Positions 61,974 to 64,000 of a DNA stretch of 64,000 nucleotides are shown in pieces. Below the pieces are notes generated by a model. That model did not search any database and was not told the DNA's origin. It worked only from the letters and a program-made list of their open reading frames with translations. A program made the translations under genes and the position numbers. The DNA is from JBNKVT01 sp050299335 (GTDB lineage Bacteria > Pseudomonadota > Alphaproteobacteria > Rhodobacterales > Rhodobacteraceae). Each line of letters starts with the position of its first letter. The stretch's first letter is position 1. Location of the stretch: contig JBNKVT010000033.1 in the NCBI GenBank assembly GCA_050299335.1, positions 62,001-126,000 of the forward strand. The letters are read 5' to 3'.

Positions 61974-62151
61974 CGGCGCGGCTCCATGACAGGGAATATA
62001 GTGGTTTTGCGACACATTCGATCGGTACTGTGGCGGAAACGCTTAGTCGTGATCTGCGACAGAACCACGACAGAAACGCCCCTTCAGAACGGGGCCTTGG
62101 CCTTTGCGGGTGAAGCGCGTAGAAAATGCGAAAACTCAGGAACCCCCACCG

Positions 62152-62943
62152 ATGGCCCAAGCCTCTGCCAATCTCAATATCATGATAAAAGCCGCGCGCA
62201 AAGCCGGGCGTTCGCTGGTGCGCGATTTTGGCGAGGTTGAGAATTTGCAGGTCTCGTCCAAGGGGGCGGGGGATTTCGTGTCGAAGGCCGATATCAAGGC
62301 CGAGGAGATCATCCGCGAGGAATTGTGCGAGGCGCGGCCGAATTACGGATGGCTCGGCGAGGAGAGCAAGCCGGTGAAGGGTTCCGACCCGACGCGGCGC
62401 TGGATCGTCGATCCGCTGGACGGGACGACGAATTTCCTGCACGGCCTGCCCCATTGGGCAGTGTCGATTGCATTGGAGCACAAGGGCGAGATCGTGGCGG
62501 GCGTGGTCTTTGACCCGGCGAAGGACGAGATGTTCGTGGCCGAGAAGGGCTCGGGGGCCTGGATGAACGACCGGCGGATGCGGGTCTCGGCACGGCGCGA
62601 CATGATCGAGATGATCTTTGCGACCGGGATCCCTTTCGGTGGCTCGACGGACCTGCCGCAGACCCTGCGCGATCTGGCGGCGCTGACGCCCCGGACAGCA
62701 GGTATTAGGCGCTGGGGGGCGGCGGCTCTCGATCTGGCCTATGTGGCGGCCGGACGGCTGGACGGCTATTGGGAGCGACGGCTGAACCCCTGGGATATCG
62801 GTGCGGGGCTGCTGATGGTGCGCGAGGCCGGGGGACTGGTTGGGCCGGTGATCGAAGGCGAGGACGTGTTGGGTTCAGGCAGCGTGATTGCCGCCAATGA
62901 TCAGGTCTTCGAGCGGTTCACGGAGATACTGCGCGGCGCCTGA
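62152..62943 (+). CDS. suhB: Inositol monophosphatase family protein (SuhB)
   Basis: A 263-residue Mg2+-dependent phosphatase. The family motifs are WIVDPLDGTTNFLHGLPHWA with three metal ligands, GWLGEES for the other Glu, and WDIGAGLLMVREAGG near the C-terminus. SuhB hydrolyses inositol-1-phosphate and also modulates rRNA transcription in other bacteria. The start at 62152 has AGGAA upstream. It ends at two back-to-back hairpins. Confidence 0.95.
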   Translation: MAQASANLNIMIKAARKAGRSLVRDFGEVENLQVSSKGAGDFVSKADIKAEEIIREELCEARPNYGWLGEESKPVKGSDPTRRWIVDPLDGTTNFLHGLPHWAVSIALEHKGEIVAGVVFDPAKDEMFVAEKGSGAWMNDRRMRVSARRDMIEMIFATGIPFGGSTDLPQTLRDLAALTPRTAGIRRWGAAALDLAYVAAGRLDGYWERRLNPWDIGAGLLMVREAGGLVGPVIEGEDVLGSGSVIAANDQVFERFTEILRGA

Positions 62944-62947
62944 CGCC

Positions 62948-62993
62948 CCGAAATCTTTCAAAGATTTCGGCCGCTTTCTTTCAAAGAAAGCGG
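62948..62993. repeat. Two adjacent perfect hairpins after suhB
   Basis: CCGAAATCTTT-C-AAAGATTTCGG (62948-62970) and CCGCTTTCTTT-C-AAAGAAAGCGG (62971-62993) lie end to end, each an 11-base perfect stem around a single base. They share the CTTTCAAAG core. They can serve as a transcription end for suhB and resemble paired intergenic palindromes, but no T-run follows. Confidence 0.8.
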
Positions 62994-63137
62994 TCTCGTT
63001 GATCTTCAAGATATTGATTTTTCGTCAAAATTTCACAATGCCTCAGCAGGCGCGCGGCAGGGACCGCAAGGTCATCCCCATCGATACGAGAAACAATACG
63101 GTTTCCTGGCCGAACTGACTTGTGAGAAAACGGACAG

Positions 63138-64000
63138 CTATTTCTGCTCCCACGGAGGAATTGGCCCCAGTTCCGCGATGAGGCAGGTGACAAGGGCGTC
63201 GACGCACGGATTTTGCCGCTTGTTGGCCGGGATCAGTGCCTTGAGACTGAGCGGGGTGACAGGGTTTGAGGGCATGAGTTCGGTCAACGCGCCACTTTGA
63301 AGATGCGGCCGGGCGAGGAAACGCGGCAGGATGGCGACCCCGACCCCCTGCAGCGCCGCGGAAAGCACGGACATGCTGTCATTGGCGTTCATCCTTGCGT
63401 GGACGTCGATGATCGAACTGCCGGAATTGGACAGGAACGACCAGGTGGTCCCGGCTGGAATGAAGGTGAGGCACTCATGTTCAATCAGATCACCAGGCGT
63501 GCGGGGGGTGCCATGGAGGTCGAGATAGCAAGGTGCCGCGCAGAGGACGCGGTCATAACGGCAGAGCGGGACGTCCTCGACATTGGCGAAGGACGAGGGC
63601 AACGCGCCGATGGCAAGGTCATAGCCTTCCTCGATCGGGTTGACGGCGCGATCCTTGGTGATGATTTCCATCGTGACCTTGCGGTTCTCGGCAAGGAACT
63701 TGGCGAAGATGTCACCGATATAAAGCGCGGTGATGGTCTGGGGGGTCTTGATGCGCAGATGGCCCTCGATCTCACCCTCGATGGGCATGCCGCCATCGAG
63801 AACCTCGTCGAGTTCGCCCATCAGGAGCTGGAAACGGGGGCGGACTTTCTCGCCGAGCGTGGTCATCGACAGGTTGCGGGTGGAGCGCAGCAACAGCGGC
63901 GCGCCCATGCGGTCCTCGAGGCGGCTGACCCTTTTGGTCATGACCGAGGGCGACAGGCCCAGTTCGCGGCCGGCGGCCGAAAAACTTCCCAGACGCACCG
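63138..64000 (-). CDS. LysR family transcriptional regulator (truncated by window edge)
   Basis: The visible 287 residues lack only the first part of the N-terminal helix-turn-helix, since the frame stays open to the window edge. The HTH is SFSAAGRELGLSPSVMTKRV, followed by SRLEDRMGAPLLLRSTRNLS. The effector-binding domain covers the rest, with LRIKTPQTITALYIGDIFAK and LSAALQGVGVAILPRFLA. It ends in a Trp/Glu/Lys tail. The target gene and effector lie outside the window. Confidence 0.93.
   Translation of the reverse strand, partial: VRLGSFSAAGRELGLSPSVMTKRVSRLEDRMGAPLLLRSTRNLSMTTLGEKVRPRFQLLMGELDEVLDGGMPIEGEIEGHLRIKTPQTITALYIGDIFAKFLAENRKVTMEIITKDRAVNPIEEGYDLAIGALPSSFANVEDVPLCRYDRVLCAAPCYLDLHGTPRTPGDLIEHECLTFIPAGTTWSFLSNSGSSIIDVHARMNANDSMSVLSAALQGVGVAILPRFLARPHLQSGALTELMPSNPVTPLSLKALIPANKRQNPCVDALVTCLIAELGPIPPWEQK

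Overview
The window is a stretch of high-GC bacterial chromosome (visually about two-thirds G+C, strongly GC-biased third codon positions). It most likely comes from a member of the Rhodobacteraceae (Alphaproteobacteria). The reasons are a GTTC-N7-GTTC SOS box in front of recA, a trgA-cysK pair like the tellurite locus of Rhodobacter, an acrylyl-CoA reductase (AcuI-type), a dimeric eukaryote-like NADP isocitrate dehydrogenase, heme A synthase of the alphaproteobacterial type, and many GC-rich palindromic intergenic elements. No rRNA, phage, transposase, integrase or CRISPR array is visible; one tRNA (Tyr) is present.

Layout. 0-4 kb: two unrecognised genes, the first a 987-residue multidomain protein with a Nudix-like start, Ig-like middle and transglutaminase-like end. 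4-15.5 kb: a catabolic block. On the minus strand a fused 5-oxoprolinase/hydantoinase-type enzyme is followed by an ALDH7-type dehydrogenase and an FAD oxidase that look like the AmaB/AmaA pair of pipecolate (lysine) breakdown. Divergent from it are a complete TRAP transporter, a MarR-like regulator and a BASS-type transporter. 15.5-24.5 kb: MscS channel, cysK, trgA, class V aminotransferase, BCCT transporter with a UspA protein, and acuI. 24.7-30.2 kb: cfa, tRNA-Tyr, a GNAT, rlmB, a YHS-domain protein, a CoA-binding protein and metY. 30.5-45 kb: a PilP/GspC-like membrane protein, ctaA, trmJ, a polytopic membrane protein, icd, YitT, alaS with two coupled DUF1330 genes, an ICMT-like methyltransferase, recA and a small sulfotransferase-like gene. 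45-54 kb: a SleB-type hydrolase, a PPDK-like enzyme that seems to have lost its ATP site, a catalytically dead subtilase homologue, a lipoprotein, a HAD phosphatase, and an intact subtilase with a free-standing copy of its own propeptide. 54-64 kb: uvrA, cardiolipin synthase, a BNR-repeat protein, a CpdB-like nucleotidase, suhB and a truncated LysR gene.

The most unusual content is (i) the intact subtilase whose N-terminal prodomain is duplicated as a separate 96-residue protein encoded just upstream, (ii) a nearby S8-family protein with both the catalytic Ser and the oxyanion Asn replaced, (iii) the Nudix-like/Ig/transglutaminase protein at the left edge, and (iv) the PPDK paralogue with intact phosphohistidine and PEP domains but a degenerate nucleotide domain. 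Intergenic regions hold at least six kinds of palindromic or REP-like elements. One appears to lie inside a duplicated gene start.

All assignments come from reading motifs and gene context by eye; no database search was run. Long reading frames antisense to strong genes were treated as GC-driven shadows and left out.
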